Shown: positions 8,034-16,333 of the stretch, one piece after another
Position numbering within the stretch: position 1 is the stretch's first letter
Layout: every line of letters begins with the position of its first letter
Assembly: GCA_012838065.1 (NCBI GenBank)
Contig: DUPY01000039.1
Span: 1 to 32,831 of the forward strand
Source of the DNA: Acholeplasma sp.
GTDB taxonomy: Bacteria; Bacillota_I; Bacilli_A; Acholeplasmatales; Acholeplasmataceae
Length of the DNA: 32,831 nucleotides
Reading direction: 5' to 3'
The notes under the pieces: generated by a model
The model's input: the letters and a program-made list of their open reading frames with translations, nothing else
Told to the model about the DNA's origin: nothing
The model's database searches: none
Position numbers and translations under genes: made by a program

Positions 8034-9356
8034 TCACCTAATTTCTTTAATTTTAGCGATAACTTCGCCGTCTTTTAATTGTACTTCAATGAAATCATCA
8101 AGCTTTAAGTCTTGTTTCGACTTTACTATTTTGCCTTTTGTTTTAACAAGCGCAAACCCTTTATCCATGAGAGCTAAAGGGTTTTGACTTTGAAGTCGAT
8201 CTTTGATTCTCATAAAATCATTCATACGATGATCCACTAAGGCTTTATAACTTGTTAATAGTTTATCTGATAGATGGTTTAATATTGCTTCAAAACGCAT
8301 GATCCGGTCTATCGGTGATTTTAATTTACTTTGTATGTTTGTGACAACCATTTTCTTCCGTTCTATATAATAGTACATTTCGCGATCTAGACTTACTTTT
8401 AAATCGTTTAATTTTTCAAAATGGTTTTTAACTTTAATTAATGGTGATTGTAGATCCAATCTACGGTCTAAGTGAACAAGTAACGTTTGTTTATCTTTAA
8501 TAATTTGTTCAACTTTATATTGTAAATCCGCATTTATTTTCATTAAGTCGTTTTGTAAAGTAATTTTGCTTGGGGTTGCAAGTTCTGCCGCTGCCGTTGG
8601 TGTTGGTGCTCTTAAATCGCCAATCAAATCGGCGATTGTATGGTCCGTTTCATGACCGATTGCAGTAATGACTGGAATCTTTGATTGGAAGATTGCCATG
8701 GCTACTTCCAAACTATTAAAAGCCCAAAGATCTTCAATAGACCCGCCACCTCGACCGACAATTAACACATCAGCAATGCCATCATCGTTAGCTTTTTCGA
8801 TATTTCTAACAAGATCTGATATTGCCTCTGCACCTTGAACAAGCGATGGATATAAATGAATTTCAGCCAATTTATACCTACGATCAACTGTATGTTTGAT
8901 ATCTTCAATAACCGCACCAGTTTTCGATGTAATAACACCAATAACTTTCGGATATTTCGGAATATCTTTTTTATACTTTTGGTCAAAATATCCCTTTTCT
9001 AATAATTCTTTTTTTAACTTTTCGTATTGAAGATACAAATCGCCAATACCATCGAGTTCCATTTTTGTTACTTGGATACTATATTGACCACTTGGCATGT
9101 ATAAACTTATTTTACCTGTCACTAAAACTTGAGCGCCTTCTTTAGGCTCAAAGTTTAAGTTTTGCGCGTCGCTTTGGAACATGATGGCTGAAATGGTCGC
9201 CTCACTATCCTTCAAACTAAAATACAAGTGCCCTCTTGAATGCAGCTTAAAATTAGAAATTTCCCCTTTAAGTAAAATTGTACCTAAATGAGGATCATTT
9301 TCTAATTTAAACTTTATATATTTAGTTAGTTGACTGACGGTTAAATACTTTTCCAC
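8034..9356 (-). CDS. xseA: Exodeoxyribonuclease VII large subunit
   Basis: The catalytic subunit of exonuclease VII. The N-terminal OB-fold domain (LTVSQLTKYIKFKLENDP, LLKGEISNFKLHSRGHLYFSLKD) is followed by the nuclease core with PKVIGVITSKTGAVIEDI, GRGGGSIEDLWAFNS, IPVITAIGHETDHTIAD and DLRAPTPTAAAELATP, then a C-terminal coiled coil. The start is taken at GTG 9356, which has AGGGG 6 bases upstream and follows the nusB stop after 1 base, giving 440 residues. An in-frame TTG at 9380 would overlap nusB and lacks a ribosome-binding site. Confidence 0.95.
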   Translation of the reverse strand: MEKYLTVSQLTKYIKFKLENDPHLGTILLKGEISNFKLHSRGHLYFSLKDSEATISAIMFQSDAQNLNFEPKEGAQVLVTGKISLYMPSGQYSIQVTKMELDGIGDLYLQYEKLKKELLEKGYFDQKYKKDIPKYPKVIGVITSKTGAVIEDIKHTVDRRYKLAEIHLYPSLVQGAEAISDLVRNIEKANDDGIADVLIVGRGGGSIEDLWAFNSLEVAMAIFQSKIPVITAIGHETDHTIADLIGDLRAPTPTAAAELATPSKITLQNDLMKINADLQYKVEQIIKDKQTLLVHLDRRLDLQSPLIKVKNHFEKLNDLKVSLDREMYYYIERKKMVVTNIQSKLKSPIDRIMRFEAILNHLSDKLLTSYKALVDHRMNDFMRIKDRLQSQNPLALMDKGFALVKTKGKIVKSKQDLKLDDFIEVQLKDGEVIAKIKEIR

Positions 9357-9357
9357 G

Positions 9358-9744
9358 TTATCCCCTAATTTTCTTTGCAATATTATCTAAAACACGATTG
9401 TTAAACTTGTGTTGTTTTTCATCATCTAAATCACTAAATTTTTTTGTTAGCATAATTGCTTCATTAATAACAATATTTACAGGTAATTCACTAAACATTA
9501 TTTCGTATACTGCAATTCGTAAAATCGCGCGATCGACAAAAGATAAGCGTTTGAGTGAATAGTTAAATAAATGCTCCTCGATTGTTTTATCAATCGCATT
9601 TAAGTTAGCAATAATGCCATCATAAATCAATGATTCATAATCACCTTCAAATGTTGGTTCATAAGATACTTCCATTGATTGATTAAAATCAAATTGATAT
9701 AAATTTTCCATTATTAATTTTCGGTTTAATTTTGTTTGTTTCAT
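9358..9744 (-). CDS. nusB: Transcription antitermination factor NusB
   Basis: An all-helical factor that, with NusE/S10, binds boxA RNA for rRNA antitermination. With start ATG 9744 it has 128 residues, slightly short for the family. Typical features are LIMENLYQFDFNQS, the central helices, SFVDRAILRIAVYEIMF, and PVNIVINEAIMLTKKFSD followed by FNNRVLDNIAKK. A farther ATG (9756) lies within the GAGGTG ribosome-binding site and probably at or before the transcription start, so it is rejected. First gene of the nusB-xseA-xseB-recN operon. Confidence 0.94.
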   Translation of the reverse strand: MKQTKLNRKLIMENLYQFDFNQSMEVSYEPTFEGDYESLIYDGIIANLNAIDKTIEEHLFNYSLKRLSFVDRAILRIAVYEIMFSELPVNIVINEAIMLTKKFSDLDDEKQHKFNNRVLDNIAKKIRG

Positions 9745-9761
9745 AAGACACCTCATAAATT

Positions 9762-9770
9762 ATTTTATCA
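9762..9770 (-). promoter_or_regulatory. Extended -10 promoter of nusB operon
   Basis: TGATAAAAT on the minus strand is an extended -10 element (TGn plus TAAAAT) without a recognisable -35. Transcription would begin near 9755, leaving a very short leader that contains GAGGTG. The same TGA-TATAAT form recurs at 10212-10220 and 15150-15158. Confidence 0.5.
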
Positions 9771-9825
9771 CAAGTGACTCAAAATATATAGTGAGCAACT
9801 CGAATATTTTACATAAGTAAAATAA

Positions 9826-9840
9826 GCACCAGTTAGGTGC
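9826..9840 (-). terminator. Hairpin downstream of the frameshifted membrane-protein gene
   Basis: GCACC-AGTTA-GGTGC is followed on the minus strand by TTATTTTAC, consistent with a terminator of the gene at 9862-10196. A second small inverted repeat, ATTTTAC-ATAA-GTAAAAT (9806-9823), directly follows and could act as an operator or back-up hairpin ahead of nusB. Confidence 0.55.
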
Positions 9841-9861
9841 GTATTTGTTTAAAAATCTTTC

Positions 9862-10196
9862 CTAAAATGGAACGAGTGTTGTAATTACAAAAATAGTCCA
9901 TATTCTTACATGGCGGCGATCTTTTAATATGTACATATATAATACAAAGAATAAAGCGTTTGTGATAAACGTTAATAACTTGATGATTTTCAACGTCAAC
10001 ATGTCGGAATTATAATTTAATAATAAAACATAAGCAAACGTTAAAAGTGCATTAATTACAATTAAAACAGTAAACTTAAAATATATATTAAAATGAATTT
10101 TTTTCTTAAAACTTCTGATAAAGCTATTTGTAAAATAAGACCAAACACTAATACTAAAATGACTATCACTAAGACCACATTGATCACCCGATTCAT
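9862..10196 (-). pseudogene. Small multi-span membrane protein, interrupted by a -1 frameshift at an A7 run
   Basis: This stretch looks gene-free until the minus strand is read in two frames. From ATG 10196 one frame gives 33 residues with a membrane span (NVVLVIVILVLVFGLILQIA) ending VLRKK at seven A residues (10104-10098). Stepping back one base at that run opens a second frame of 78 residues with two or three more spans (TVLIVINALLTFAYVLLL, LLTFITNALFFVLYMYIL) to the TAG at 9864-9862. Together they form a coherent 111-residue membrane protein. The run is exactly in register as A-AAA-AAA after AG, the canonical -1 slippery heptamer, so slippage, a sequencing error or a broken gene are all possible. 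There is an extended -10 promoter but no clear ribosome-binding site; the leader would be only about 9 bases. Family not recognised. Confidence 0.6.
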
Positions 10197-10211
10197 CTAA
10201 GATTTGAAAAT

Positions 10212-10220
10212 ATTATATCA
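10212..10220 (-). promoter_or_regulatory. Extended -10 promoter of the frameshifted membrane-protein gene
   Basis: TGATATAAT on the minus strand is a perfect extended -10 element. Its start site, near 10205, is only about 9 bases from ATG 10196, so the message would be nearly leaderless. Confidence 0.55.
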
Positions 10221-10240
10221 CAAGAAAATTAACAAAATAA

Positions 10241-10265
10241 AAGGTGAGCTTATAAAACTCACCTT
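10241..10265 (-). terminator. Terminator of the potABCD operon
   Basis: A perfect 8-bp stem, AAGGTGAG-CTTATAAAA-CTCACCTT, 9 bases after the potD stop, is followed on the minus strand by TTATTTTG. Confidence 0.85.
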
Positions 10266-10273
10266 AAAATGTT

Positions 10274-11353
10274 TTACGCAGCTAAAACCCTTTGCCAAGC
10301 AGTTACGATGCTTGTAGAAAGTGTTGCATTGTATCTAAATAATTCGTCGTTATCACGGAAAACAACTTTGTATGAACTTGCAGGATAAACACCATTAGCG
10401 ATAATTTGAGTAATTACATCGCCACGTGGTGATGTATATGCACTTTCACTTGAATTTGCATATGCATTTTCACCTTTTGATAAATAGCTAATGAAGTCAT
10501 AAGCCATATCCAGTTTCTCACCTGTTGTTGTTTTAGGAATGACAACTGCATCAATGAAAATATTTGAACCTGTAGTTGGTACAAAGTAATCTAACTTATC
10601 ATTTTCGTCCATTAGATATACTGCATCCCCTGAATATGTAACTGCAACATCATATTTTGTTGGATTTAACATATTATCAAATACTTCATCCGTTTTAAAT
10701 TCAACATTAGAACCTTTTAAGTTAATCAACCATTGTTCTGCTGCTTTCAAATCGTTATCTGTTGGATTATTGATTGAACGATCAATATTATTTTCATAGT
10801 AATATTGTTTTAAGGCAATCATCATACCATCACGTGCTGAATCGTACATCATGACTTGACGATTTTTTTGAGTTAACACATTCCAACCTAAGGATTCAAT
10901 TTCAGATCTTGTAATTTTTGTCGTATCAAAAAGTAACCCGACACTTCCCCAAAAATAAGGAACTGCATATTTTAAGATGTCAAATGATACTTCATCTTCT
11001 TTTAATAAGTCAATTGCCCTCATTAAATCTGAATCTAAATCTGATTTTGCCATTGTTGTTACTCTTGTCCAATCAATTTCTTGAAGGAAATCTTTTGAAA
11101 CTAGTTCTTCAATCGCATAGTCACTTGGAATAATTAAATCATATGTACTTGATCCAACTTTTCCTAACATATCTTCGTTTGAATCAAAAACGATGATATC
11201 TACGCGATAATCACTGTTTTTGTTAAACTCATCTAGAAAATCTTCACCAATATATTCTGTAGGCATGTATACCTTCAATACTGGTCTATTATCACACGCA
11301 GCTAATACTACTGCGAATACAATCATACTTAATGCAAAAGTAAATTTCTTCAT
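10274..11353 (-). CDS. potD: Spermidine/putrescine-binding lipoprotein PotD
   Basis: The extracytoplasmic substrate-binding component of the polyamine ABC importer. The 359 residues start with a signal peptide and lipobox VVLAAC (acylated Cys20), so the protein is membrane-tethered as expected in an organism without a periplasm. Motifs of the PotD/PotF family are STYDLIIPSDYAIEEL, VPYFWGSVGLLFDTT, and the AVTYSGDAVYLM and DYFVPTTGSNIFIDAVVIPK region that lines the polyamine pocket. The ATG follows the potC stop by 3 bases and uses the GAGGAG in the potC tail. Whether spermidine or putrescine is preferred cannot be read from the sequence. Confidence 0.94.
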   Translation of the reverse strand: MKKFTFALSMIVFAVVLAACDNRPVLKVYMPTEYIGEDFLDEFNKNSDYRVDIIVFDSNEDMLGKVGSSTYDLIIPSDYAIEELVSKDFLQEIDWTRVTTMAKSDLDSDLMRAIDLLKEDEVSFDILKYAVPYFWGSVGLLFDTTKITRSEIESLGWNVLTQKNRQVMMYDSARDGMMIALKQYYYENNIDRSINNPTDNDLKAAEQWLINLKGSNVEFKTDEVFDNMLNPTKYDVAVTYSGDAVYLMDENDKLDYFVPTTGSNIFIDAVVIPKTTTGEKLDMAYDFISYLSKGENAYANSSESAYTSPRGDVITQIIANGVYPASSYKVVFRDNDELFRYNATLSTSIVTAWQRVLAA

Positions 11354-11356
11354 CTC

Positions 11357-12139
11357 TTACTCCTCTTCTTTTAACTTTCTAATTTTGATGAAATCAAGAA
11401 CAACTTTAACACCGATAAAGACTATAATTATCGTTGATAAAGCATTAATTGTTGGTTCAACACCACGTCTTAACGTATATAAGTAAATCGAAATATTTTG
11501 AATCGATGTACCACTTACTGCAAAGAATGAGATTGCAAAGTCATCAAATGACATTGTAAATGCAATTGCTGCACCAGCAATTACGGCAACTTTAATTTGT
11601 GGCAGAATCACTTTAAACAATGCCTGAATAGGGGTTGCTCCTAAGTCGTATGCCGCATCTGTAAGGTTTGGATCAAGTGATCGAACCTTAGGATAAACAG
11701 CAATGACAACATAAGGGATACTAAATGCGATATGTGCAAGTAGCATCGTTGTATAGCCTCTTTCGATTGCAAACGCACCAAATAATAAGAAAAGCGCAAC
11801 AGCTGTAATAATTTCAGGGTTTAAGACCGGAATGTTATTAAGTGATAATGTAACTTCTCTAATAACTTTGCGTTGTTTTGTTAAGGCAATTGAAGCTAGT
11901 GTACCAATAATTGTTGAAATAATTGTTGAAACTACAGCAACAACAATTGTTACGGTAACAGCTTGGATAATCGCTTTATCAACGAATAATTCGCGATACC
12001 ATGTTAAGCTAAATCCGCTCCATCTTGTAAGTGATCGTGAACTGTTGAATGAAAAGACAACCATTGAAATAATTGGTATATAAATAAATGCCATAATTAT
12101 CCAAATAAAGATTTTACCAAAAAGACTACCCTTCTTCAT
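11357..12139 (-). CDS. potC: Spermidine/putrescine ABC permease PotC
   Basis: One of two membrane-spanning subunits of the polyamine importer. The 260 residues have about six spans and the EAA loop DAAYDLGATPIQALFKVILPQ that docks on PotA. The N-terminal span FIWIIMAFIYIPIISMVVFSF and the GFSLTWYRELF motif are typical of PotC. AAGGAGG lies 7 bases before the ATG. The start overlaps the end of potB by 14 bases. Confidence 0.94.
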   Translation of the reverse strand: MKKGSLFGKIFIWIIMAFIYIPIISMVVFSFNSSRSLTRWSGFSLTWYRELFVDKAIIQAVTVTIVVAVVSTIISTIIGTLASIALTKQRKVIREVTLSLNNIPVLNPEIITAVALFLLFGAFAIERGYTTMLLAHIAFSIPYVVIAVYPKVRSLDPNLTDAAYDLGATPIQALFKVILPQIKVAVIAGAAIAFTMSFDDFAISFFAVSGTSIQNISIYLYTLRRGVEPTINALSTIIIVFIGVKVVLDFIKIRKLKEEE

Positions 12140-12980
12140 TTAGCGCGCCTCCTTGGTATTTATCGAATTTTTTCATTAGTGTTACAAGTGATACCATAAT
12201 TAATGCAAGAACAATCGCGATTGCTGCACCGTATCCGTAACCACCATATTGACGTTTTGTTACAGCTTGTTCAATAATATTACCAATTAAATTTCTTCCG
12301 CTTGGTCCTAAATACTTAGGTACAACAAGTGTTGTTGCTATCGGTAAGAACACCATAGTAACTCCTGATAACACACCAGAAATTGATAACGGAATAACTA
12401 CTTTTGTCATTGTTTGAACTTTTGTTGCGCCTAAATCAGCTGCGGACTCAAAATAACTTTTATCCATTTTTGATAAAACCGTGTATATTGGTAAAACCAT
12501 AAATGGCAAATAAATATAAACCATACCAATAATAAGTGCAGCTTCTGTTGATGGTAGGCTAGTATTGATCATTTCAAGCACTTGTTTTAGCGCTTGGATA
12601 CGTAAAATCATATTAATCCACATCGGTGCAGTAATTAATAAAATTAACATTGCACTTACTTGTGGCTTACTCATCGCTATTAAATATGCGAGTGGATAGC
12701 CAATTAACAAACACACAAGGGTTGAGATAAATGCGATTAATAATGATCGACCCATACTTTTAATAAATAATGGTTCAATAAAGAAGTTCGCATAATGTCT
12801 GAGAGAAAACGAAACTTCAAACGCTTCGTTTTCAGCTAAAAATGAATAAACGACTAATAACAAGATTGGTAAGACAATAAGTATTGTCAAAATCACATAA
12901 TAAGGAACACCTAAGACTTGATGAAAATTCATTTTCTTTAATTTAAGTTTAGGTTTCGCCTTAATCATAAATCTTTCCAT
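12126..12980 (-). CDS. potB: Spermidine/putrescine ABC permease PotB
   Basis: The second permease subunit of the polyamine importer. The ATG at 12980 is preferred because it forms a TAATG overlap with the potA stop and has GGAGG 7 bases upstream; an ATG two codons earlier is too close to that site. This gives 284 residues with about six spans. The first span is preceded by a very basic cytoplasmic tail (KAKPKLKLKKMN). The EAA loop reads ESAADLGATKVQTMTKVVIP. Confidence 0.94.
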   Translation of the reverse strand: MERFMIKAKPKLKLKKMNFHQVLGVPYYVILTILIVLPILLLVVYSFLAENEAFEVSFSLRHYANFFIEPLFIKSMGRSLLIAFISTLVCLLIGYPLAYLIAMSKPQVSAMLILLITAPMWINMILRIQALKQVLEMINTSLPSTEAALIIGMVYIYLPFMVLPIYTVLSKMDKSYFESAADLGATKVQTMTKVVIPLSISGVLSGVTMVFLPIATTLVVPKYLGPSGRNLIGNIIEQAVTKRQYGGYGYGAAIAIVLALIMVSLVTLMKKFDKYQGGALNEEG

Positions 12981-14248
12981 TACCATTCCTCCATAACATG
13001 AATATCTTCTGGATTAAAGGTAATGTCTACTTTTTTATCTAATGGTTGATAATCTGTCGTATGAATAGTATATATTCTATCTTCAGTCTTAACATCAATT
13101 TCATAGTGTACACCTTTAAATGCAACACTATCAACAACGCCTGTTAATAATCCTTGTCCGACTTCAACGATATCGATATCTTCTGGACGAATAACGATAT
13201 CTACACTTTCATTTTTAGCAAAGCCTTTGTCAACACAGACATAATCTTTACCATCAAAATGAACAAGTAAGTCATCTTTCATAATACCTTTGATAATGTT
13301 GGATTCACCAATAAATTTAGCAACAAACGTATTGACTGGTTCGTTGTAAATATCTTCTGGTGAACCAATTTGTTGAATTTCACCATTGTTCATAACAACA
13401 ATTTTATCACTCATTGTTAATGCTTCTTCTTGGTCATGGGTAACAAAGATAAATGTAATACCAGCATTTCTTTGAATCTCTTTAAGTTCGTATTGCATTT
13501 CTTGACGCAATTTTAAGTCAAGTGCTGCTAGAGGTTCATCAAGCAATAATACTTGAGGTTCATTAATTAACGCACGTGCGATTGCAACTCTTTGTTGCTG
13601 ACCGCCTGATAATTTAGAAATATCACGGTTTTCATAACCTTCAAGACCTACAAGTTTTAAGTATTTTAAGACTTTTTGTTTAAGTTCTTCTTCTAACATT
13701 TTTTTAGTAATAAATGTTTCTCTTATTTTTGCAATTTCTTCCTTATAGTTTTCTAATTTTTCACGATTAAGGCGTTTAATTTCTTTTTTCTTATCGTAAT
13801 TTGGATCTCTAAGCTTATCAACAGCTTCTTTTAACTCAAGCTTAAGTTCTTTTTTATTTTCAGGGTTTTTAGCTATTTTTTCTTTATACTCTTCTTCTAA
13901 TAAACGAATACTATTTTGTATAGTACTTGTTTCGTTTTTAACTCTTAAACCAAATGCTACGTTTTCAAAAACATTCAAATGTGGGAATAATGCATAACGT
14001 TGAAATACAGTGTTTGTCGGACGTTTATGTGCTGGAGTTTTTAAAATATCTTTTCCGTCAAACAATACTTCGCCCTCGCTTGGATCAACAAAACCACCAA
14101 TGATACGTAAAGTTGTCGTTTTTCCACATCCAGACGGTCCGAGAAGTGTAACAAACTCATTGGCCTCAATGGTTAAATCAATACCTCTTAAGACAACTTG
14201 TCCATTAAACTCTTTTGTAACATCTTTTAATTCTATTAATGGTTTCAT
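12980..14248 (-). CDS. potA: Spermidine/putrescine ABC ATPase PotA with long coiled-coil insertion
   Basis: The ATP-hydrolysing subunit of the polyamine importer. Walker [10 protein letters not shown] (37-45), the Q-loop [12 protein letters not shown], signature LSGGQQQR (213-220), Walker [13 protein letters not shown] and H-loop [10 protein letters not shown] are all intact, and a TOBE regulatory domain ends the protein. At about residues 105-190, between the Q-loop and the signature, there is an extra stretch of roughly 80 highly charged Lys/Glu residues predicted to be helical or coiled-coil. Escherichia coli PotA lacks it; mycoplasma PotA proteins carry insertions of this sort. AAAGGAG lies 7 bases before the ATG. 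First gene of potABCD. Confidence 0.95.
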   Translation of the reverse strand: MKPLIELKDVTKEFNGQVVLRGIDLTIEANEFVTLLGPSGCGKTTTLRIIGGFVDPSEGEVLFDGKDILKTPAHKRPTNTVFQRYALFPHLNVFENVAFGLRVKNETSTIQNSIRLLEEEYKEKIAKNPENKKELKLELKEAVDKLRDPNYDKKKEIKRLNREKLENYKEEIAKIRETFITKKMLEEELKQKVLKYLKLVGLEGYENRDISKLSGGQQQRVAIARALINEPQVLLLDEPLAALDLKLRQEMQYELKEIQRNAGITFIFVTHDQEEALTMSDKIVVMNNGEIQQIGSPEDIYNEPVNTFVAKFIGESNIIKGIMKDDLLVHFDGKDYVCVDKGFAKNESVDIVIRPEDIDIVEVGQGLLTGVVDSVAFKGVHYEIDVKTEDRIYTIHTTDYQPLDKKVDITFNPEDIHVMEEW

Positions 14249-14318
14249 TTTCTTATCTCCTTTGGTTTACTTGGATTAAACGGGGGACCATTTATCCATT
14301 TTCATGTTTAGTAATTAT

Positions 14319-14331
14319 AAACAAATTGTTT
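14319..14331. promoter_or_regulatory. Inverted repeat in the pot operon leader
   Basis: AAACAA-A-TTGTTT is an inverted repeat with 6-bp arms between the pot promoter and potA, in the transcribed leader. It could be a repressor site; no family match is claimed. Confidence 0.3.
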
Positions 14332-14354
14332 GATAATAATAAACTAACAAATAT

Positions 14355-14382
14355 ATTATATATAATTCTTTCCATTTGTCAA
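14355..14382 (-). promoter_or_regulatory. Promoter of potABCD
   Basis: A perfect TTGACA (14382-14377), a 16-base spacer and a perfect TATAAT (14360-14355) on the minus strand. The leader to potA is about 100 bases. Confidence 0.8.
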
Positions 14383-14447
14383 TAAAAAAACTTAATTTAT
14401 ATTAGAAAAGCATGTATATTATTTATAATTTATTATTCAATGAAATA

Positions 14448-14480
14448 AAAAAAGCATGCGTTAAAAAACGTATACTTTTT
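14448..14480 (-). terminator. Terminator of the YwnB-like gene
   Basis: On the minus strand AAAAAGTATACGTT and AACGCATGC pair with one mismatch and one wobble, followed by a run of seven T residues, directly after the stop codon at 14486. Confidence 0.75.
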
Positions 14481-14485
14481 GAATT

Positions 14486-15127
14486 TTATTTGTAGCCAAT
14501 TGTAAATCGTTTATTTAAATATTTTGGTGATTCAACTTCATTTAAAATAGCATCTGCTAAATCTTGAACACTTACTTTGCTTGAATCGCCATATGCATCT
14601 AAAACAATAGTATCGGTATTCATGACATATTTTTTAGTTTTTTTACCATTAATTAAAATGGCTGCTGGGGATACCATTGTCCATTTAAAGGACATATCAT
14701 TAACATACTTTTCATATACCGCTTTTGCACCACTCATATATTTAAGTAGTACAGCTGGATATGATAAATCTTCTTCCATTGCTGCGCCACCTGGTAGTTT
14801 TAAACTCGTAGCACTTAATACCATAATAAGTTTTTTATCTAATTTTTTACTCAAATTTACAAGCAAATCATAACCTTGAATGTATCGGTTATGTAAATCA
14901 ACGTGGAAGTAACCAGGATTGTATGCAGATATAATTACATCAACATCTTTCAAAACTTTTTCCAACGCTTTTTCATTATATATTGTTTCTTGATGAATTT
15001 TTACTTTTGGATGTTCTTCGACACGTCTTGTTCTGGATACAGCAACAATTTCATGTCCACGCTCCAATGCTTCTTTATAAATGGCGTTACCAACAAAGCC
15101 AGTCGCGCCAATAATTCCTATTTTCAT
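14486..15127 (-). CDS. NAD(P)-binding epimerase/NmrA-like protein (YwnB-like)
   Basis: A Rossmann-fold protein of the atypical short-chain dehydrogenase group. The dinucleotide site GATGFVG is at residues 7-13 and is followed by a basic VSRTRR stretch that favours NADP(H). Other matches are VDVIISAYNPG, the KKLIMVLSATSL strand and FKWTMVSPAAIL. With start ATG 15127 (GAGGTG 6 bases upstream) it has 213 residues, the size of Bacillus YwnB-type proteins. A GTG at 15136 is within the ribosome-binding site and is rejected. It is a single-gene transcription unit. The substrate is unknown; family members act as oxidoreductases or redox sensors. Confidence 0.82.
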   Translation of the reverse strand: MKIGIIGATGFVGNAIYKEALERGHEIVAVSRTRRVEEHPKVKIHQETIYNEKALEKVLKDVDVIISAYNPGYFHVDLHNRYIQGYDLLVNLSKKLDKKLIMVLSATSLKLPGGAAMEEDLSYPAVLLKYMSGAKAVYEKYVNDMSFKWTMVSPAAILINGKKTKKYVMNTDTIVLDAYGDSSKVSVQDLADAILNEVESPKYLNKRFTIGYK

Positions 15128-15149
15128 AACTAACACCTCTTATGTATTA

Positions 15150-15178
15150 ATTATATCACTTAATCAATCAATACTTAA
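15150..15178 (-). promoter_or_regulatory. Promoter of the YwnB-like gene
   Basis: TGATATAAT (15158-15150) is a perfect extended -10. A weak TTAAGT (15178-15173) lies 17 bases upstream. Confidence 0.6.
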
Positions 15179-15203
15179 CGTACTTGCATTTGATTTAAGA
15201 AAA

Positions 15204-15221
15204 AAGGCTCTTATGAGCCTT
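15204..15221 (-). terminator. Terminator of the leucine dehydrogenase gene
   Basis: AAGGCTC-TTAT-GAGCCTT, followed on the minus strand by a T run (TTTTTTC), 4 bases after the stop codon. Confidence 0.9.
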
Positions 15222-15225
15222 GAAA

Positions 15226-16266
15226 TTATTTTTCCTTATCAATGATATTTTGTGCGTATGTCATCGCTGCACTATGTGTTGTAATATTGTGTTTATTTGC
15301 GATGGAATAAATTTCTAATAAACGATCATAAATCTTATGGACATCCTTTAAGACTTCCTTTCGATTATAGCCTATAAATTCATGATAGACATTTATAATG
15401 CCTCCCGCATTAATAATGAAATCTGGGGCATATAAAATACCTTTTTCTTTAATTCTTTGACTATCTTTAACTTCATCAAGTAAAACATTATTTGCTGTAC
15501 CTGCTATAACGGATGCTTTAAGTACTTCTAACGTATTTTCATTGATAATACCGCCAATGGCACATGGAACGAAAACATCAACATCACACTGATAAATATC
15601 TTTTAGTTCTACATACTGTGTATTTGGATAATTTTTAGAAATATAGGCAACATTATCTAAGTTTGGATCTGCATAGTAGATCTTTTTAGCTCCATCCTGA
15701 TAAAGTAGTCGTAACACTTCTTTACCTGTAGAACCAACACCTTGAATGGCAAACGTACGTTCACTTAAATCGTCAGTTCCGAATTTTTCTTTTACACTAG
15801 CTTTAATTCCATAATACGCACCAAGCGCAGTAATTGGTGATGGATCACCACTTGTATTATTTAATCCTGTTACGTATTTCGTTGTCATGTTAATAAACGA
15901 CATATCCGTTGTTGTCGTGTTCATATCTTCGGCAGTAATATATTTTCCACCTAAAGATTCTACGAAACGACCGAATGCTTTAAAGTATTCTTCGCTTTTA
16001 ACTTTTTTAGGATCGCCAATTAATACCGCTTTACCGCCACCTAATTTTAAATTTGCAGCAGCTGATTTAAATGTCATACCACGAGCAAGTCTTAAACAGT
16101 CTAAGACTGCCTCTTCTTCAGACTCATAATTGTAGAGTCTTGCGCCACCTAATGCTGGACCCAATGTTGAATCATGTATACAAATGATTGCTTTTAAGCC
16201 TGTCTTTTTATCGTGAAACATATGCAATGATTCATAACCATATTGCACCATATATTTAATGTACAT
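15226..16266 (-). CDS. Leucine dehydrogenase family (branched-chain amino acid dehydrogenase)
   Basis: NAD-dependent reversible oxidative deamination of leucine, valine or isoleucine to the 2-oxo acid and ammonia. The start is ATG 16266, with GGGAGG 7 bases upstream, giving 346 residues; a longer frame lacks support. The ELFV dehydrogenase core shows GPALGGARLYNY, MTFKSAAANLKLGGGKAV with Lys67 and Lys79 as the substrate and catalytic lysines, and the NAD site GVGSTG (176-181) with a following acidic residue (YADPNLD). Close relatives include phenylalanine and other amino acid dehydrogenases, so the substrate is inferred. It is a single-gene unit, probably under carbon catabolite control through the cre site over its promoter. 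Confidence 0.9.
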   Translation of the reverse strand: MYIKYMVQYGYESLHMFHDKKTGLKAIICIHDSTLGPALGGARLYNYESEEEAVLDCLRLARGMTFKSAAANLKLGGGKAVLIGDPKKVKSEEYFKAFGRFVESLGGKYITAEDMNTTTTDMSFINMTTKYVTGLNNTSGDPSPITALGAYYGIKASVKEKFGTDDLSERTFAIQGVGSTGKEVLRLLYQDGAKKIYYADPNLDNVAYISKNYPNTQYVELKDIYQCDVDVFVPCAIGGIINENTLEVLKASVIAGTANNVLLDEVKDSQRIKEKGILYAPDFIINAGGIINVYHEFIGYNRKEVLKDVHKIYDRLLEIYSIANKHNITTHSAAMTYAQNIIDKEK

Positions 16267-16291
16267 GATGTATCCTCCCTCATCTAATAAC

Positions 16292-16320
16292 ATTATACAT
16301 TTTTTTAAAAGCGCTTTCAA
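16292..16320 (-). promoter_or_regulatory. Leucine dehydrogenase promoter with overlapping cre site
   Basis: TTGAAA (16320-16315), a 17-base spacer and TATAAT (16297-16292) on the minus strand. TGAAAGCGCTTTTA (16319-16306) matches the CcpA catabolite-responsive element TGAAANCGNTTNCA at every fixed position but one and lies over the -35 box and spacer, a position that predicts repression by sugar. Confidence 0.75.
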
Positions 16321-16333
16321 TCATAATAAGTAA

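Noticed and set aside
16267-16320. Longer N-terminus of leucine dehydrogenase
   Set aside because: This stretch contains the -10 and -35 boxes and the cre site; the GGGAGG before ATG 16266 decides the start.
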